From: a virus
IMG/VR virus record: IMGVR_UViG_3300042888_002419
Coordinates: 1 to 20,136 of that record
Length of the DNA: 20,136 nucleotides
Direction: 5' to 3' (one strand)
Position numbers and translations under genes: made by a program. Under the pieces are notes generated by a model. It saw nothing but the letters and a program-made list of their open reading frames with translations. It was not told the origin of the DNA and did no database searches. Positions within the stretch are counted from its first letter, which is position 1. Each line of letters begins with the position of its first letter. Below, one piece after another: positions 18,850 through 20,136 of the stretch.

Positions 18850-18973
18850 TTTTTCGTTTGACTATTTTAAGAAGTAATTCTATACTTCTACTAAGGGAGA
18901 GATTCATATTCATTTGATAGTATCTTGGTAATTTACTTATCGCCTCAATTTTGAATTTCTCCCCTTTTTTATT
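18850..18973 (+). promoter_or_regulatory. Structured leader before the gene at 18974
   Basis: AGAAGTA-ATTCTA-TACTTCT (18870-18889) is a perfect seven-pair hairpin. Further on AAGGGAGA (18893-18900) can pair with TCTCCCCTT (about 18958-18966, one bulged C) to close a 60-base loop, with a run of T right after it and the start codon a few bases later. No ATG lies in this stretch on the plus strand. The arrangement could be a regulatory leader or a terminator for a short RNA; both are tentative. Confidence 0.28.
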
Positions 18974-19231
18974 ATGACAATTAACAATTACGATATAGAA
19001 TCTTACTGTGAAGGAGCCGTTATGTTAGACGGTCTTGAAGACGCAATTGTTGGTATTGTTGAGGATTTCAACGGTCCACGAATACTTTACTCTCAACATA
19101 AGATTTTATCTATATTACAAGAACGAGACCTCATGACTTTCGGTGAAGCCGAAGAGTTTTATGACTTCAATATTAAAGGTCTATATGCGGGAGAACAAAA
19201 TCCTGTTTTTTTAATTACTATTTCAGAATAA
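18974..19231 (+). CDS. Small phage-type protein of unknown function
   Basis: An 85-residue protein with YCEGAVMLDGLEDAIVGIVE (11-30), GPRILYSQHKILSILQERDLMTFGEAEEFYDFNI (34-67) and GEQNPVFL (73-80). I recognise this overall pattern from short hypothetical proteins shared by many phages and some bacteria, where the Asp-Gly-Leu-Asp/Glu-Ala-Ile segment, the Arg-Asp-x-Met-Thr segment and Gly-Glu-Gln are conserved, but no function is known to me. It is followed by the phosphoesterase gene after 18 bases, which has its own promoter box. Confidence 0.78.
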   Translation: MTINNYDIESYCEGAVMLDGLEDAIVGIVEDFNGPRILYSQHKILSILQERDLMTFGEAEEFYDFNIKGLYAGEQNPVFLITISE

Positions 19232-19237
19232 TTTTAT

Positions 19238-19245
19238 TATCTTTG
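19238..19245 (+). promoter_or_regulatory. Promoter -7 box of the phosphoesterase gene
   Basis: TATCTTTG ends four bases before the ATG at 19250, so initiation would fall on or next to the start codon (leaderless transcript). No clear TTTG is seen at -33. Confidence 0.45.
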
Positions 19246-19249
19246 CCGT

Positions 19250-19933
19250 ATGATAAAGATAGAGACTGATAGCAAGGGGAGAGCCACCTCTGATGTGTGG
19301 ATATTTTCTGACCCACACTTTAACCACAAAAATATATGTCGAGGAACGACTAATTGGAGAACGCCTCAAGGTGAAGTACCAATTTCTCAGACTCGTGACT
19401 TCCCAACTTTGGAGAAGATGAACGCCGCGATTGTAAATAACATCAATGAGAATGTTATGCAAGACGATATCCTTATTTGTCTTGGTGACTGGTCTTTTGG
19501 TGGGTACGAATCTATACGTGAATTTTGGGACCGAATTGTTTGTAAAAACATTCACCTAATTTTAGGTAACCATGACCACCACATTGAAAATAACAGAGGG
19601 GGTTCTCAAGGGTTATTTAAATCCGTTTCTCACTACAATACGTTGAAGATACAAGAACATACCTTCCGTTTGATGCACTACCCTATAAGTTCATGGGATG
19701 GACTTAATAAAGGAGTTATGCACTTACATGGTCACTGTCACTTACCGACCAACTTAAGGTTTGGTAAAGGTCAGAGAATGGACGTAGGGATGGATGGTCA
19801 CCCTGAGTTCAGACCTTATAACGTTATGCGTGAAGTGGTTCCTTTGTTAAGACACAGAGACAAACTTTCTGAGATGGCTAATGACCACCATTTAGATGAC
19901 CTTATAAACAAAGACAATGGAGAAATCAGTTAA
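19250..19933 (+). CDS. Calcineurin-like metallophosphoesterase
   Basis: A 227-residue metallophosphoesterase with every signature in order: D21-P-H23 in FSDPHFNH, G-D80 in CLGDWSFGG, G106-N-H-D109 in LILGNHDHH, H143 in LMHYP and H160-G-H162-C-H164. These supply the two-metal site. Phage proteins of this group hydrolyse phosphodiesters or phosphomonoesters; some act on nucleotides such as cyclic or ADP-ribose-type signals, but the substrate here cannot be read from the sequence. The C-terminal 40 residues (REVVPLLRHRDKLSEMANDH) form a helix outside the core. The next gene starts inside its last codons. Confidence 0.9.
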   Translation: MIKIETDSKGRATSDVWIFSDPHFNHKNICRGTTNWRTPQGEVPISQTRDFPTLEKMNAAIVNNINENVMQDDILICLGDWSFGGYESIREFWDRIVCKNIHLILGNHDHHIENNRGGSQGLFKSVSHYNTLKIQEHTFRLMHYPISSWDGLNKGVMHLHGHCHLPTNLRFGKGQRMDVGMDGHPEFRPYNVMREVVPLLRHRDKLSEMANDHHLDDLINKDNGEIS

Positions 19934-20136
19934 ATTATTTTATACACCTCCAAGAGAAGAATCATTTAATGAACTCAAGGAGGTGTGTATTAGATTTTGG
20001 AAGTCCTTTGATGACGAATTTGGATACTCAACTGAAAAAATTAACAGAATTAAGGACTTACCAAATGACGGACCTAATTTTGTTATGATGGTTCAAATGA
20101 TTCATCCAGTTGCTCGAGAAGTTATTTCAAAATTAC
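19917..20136 (+). CDS. Unknown protein, cut by the window end
   Basis: An ATG at 19917 opens a frame that stays open for at least 73 codons to the end of the window. It reads MEKSVKLFYTPPREESFNEL, then KEVCIRFWKSFDDEFGYS and a NDGPNFVMMVQMIHPVAREVI segment. It overlaps the phosphoesterase stop by 17 bases, a normal coupling distance here. The visible part is helical and charged with no recognised motif. The C-terminus is missing, so no family is proposed. Confidence 0.7.
   Translation, partial: MEKSVKLFYTPPREESFNELKEVCIRFWKSFDDEFGYSTEKINRIKDLPNDGPNFVMMVQMIHPVAREVISKL

Noticed and set aside
18761-18913. A possible 50-residue minus-strand frame upstream of the acidic protein
   Set aside because: It overlaps the start of the acidic gene by 50 bases, has no promoter or clear translation signal, and its strand competes with the plus-strand leader; evidence is too thin.
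1-20136. CRISPR arrays, insertion sequences or integration sites
   Set aside because: No regularly spaced direct repeats, transposase genes, terminal inverted repeats or duplicated tRNA ends were seen.

Overview
The window looks like part of the genome of a large tailed phage that infects a member of the Bacteroidota, probably a marine or freshwater flavobacterium. The reasons are: low GC with A/T-ending codons; ten tRNA genes on one strand; many short, tightly packed genes of unknown function; stop/start overlaps of the form TAATG; and repeated promoter cores of the Bacteroidota type (TTTG, about 19-20 bases, TAnnTTTG). Two predicted lipoproteins also have short Bacteroidota-style lipoboxes, one followed by Ser-Lys-Asp-Asp. 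No terminase, portal, capsid or polymerase gene lies inside the window, so the phage assignment is an inference from gene types and layout.

Region 1 (1-6897, almost all minus strand) is built from repeated units. A unit starts with a promoter and one to four tRNAs, runs into protein genes, and ends in a micro-ORF of 22-33 codons and a related intrinsic terminator. Unit B: tRNA-Leu(UAA), spacer, tRNA-Arg(UCU), a 94-nt structured element, tRNA-Leu(UAG), two 2-oxoglutarate/Fe(II) oxygenases, micro-ORF, terminator. Unit C: structured leader, tRNA-Asp, -Gly, -Thr, -Ala, membrane protein, sulfotransferase-like protein, DUF6915-like protein, acidic protein, micro-ORF, terminator. Unit D: tRNA-Pro, tRNA-Asn, secreted GH73-type glucosaminidase. 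Unit E: small acidic protein, lipoprotein, micro-ORF, terminator. tRNA-Glu at the left edge opens another unit that leaves the window.

Region 2 (6900-10691, plus strand) holds a 34-codon micro-ORF with its own terminator, an HNH endonuclease, a membrane-anchored coiled-coil protein, a small acidic protein, a full-length carbamoyltransferase and a complete ClpP-like serine protease with its own terminator.

Region 3 (10763-13793, minus strand) is a four-gene cluster that looks virion-related. One member joins an N-terminal motif shared with its neighbour, a Gly/Ala-rich hydrophobic stretch, an annexin-like repeat, a glycine linker and a peptidoglycan-binding-like domain.

Region 4 (13842-20136, both strands) holds a second lipoprotein, two more oxygenase-like genes, a GT17-type glycosyltransferase, a very acidic zinc-ribbon protein with three YDF...GP repeats, a metallophosphoesterase and a truncated gene at the right edge.

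Taken together, four oxygenase-fold proteins, a carbamoyltransferase, a sulfotransferase-like protein and a glycosyltransferase in 20 kb suggest chemical decoration of virion proteins, DNA or host glycans; the sequence does not say which. The most unusual signal is the repeated tRNA/mRNA/micro-ORF/terminator architecture together with the structured non-tRNA elements in the tRNA spacers.
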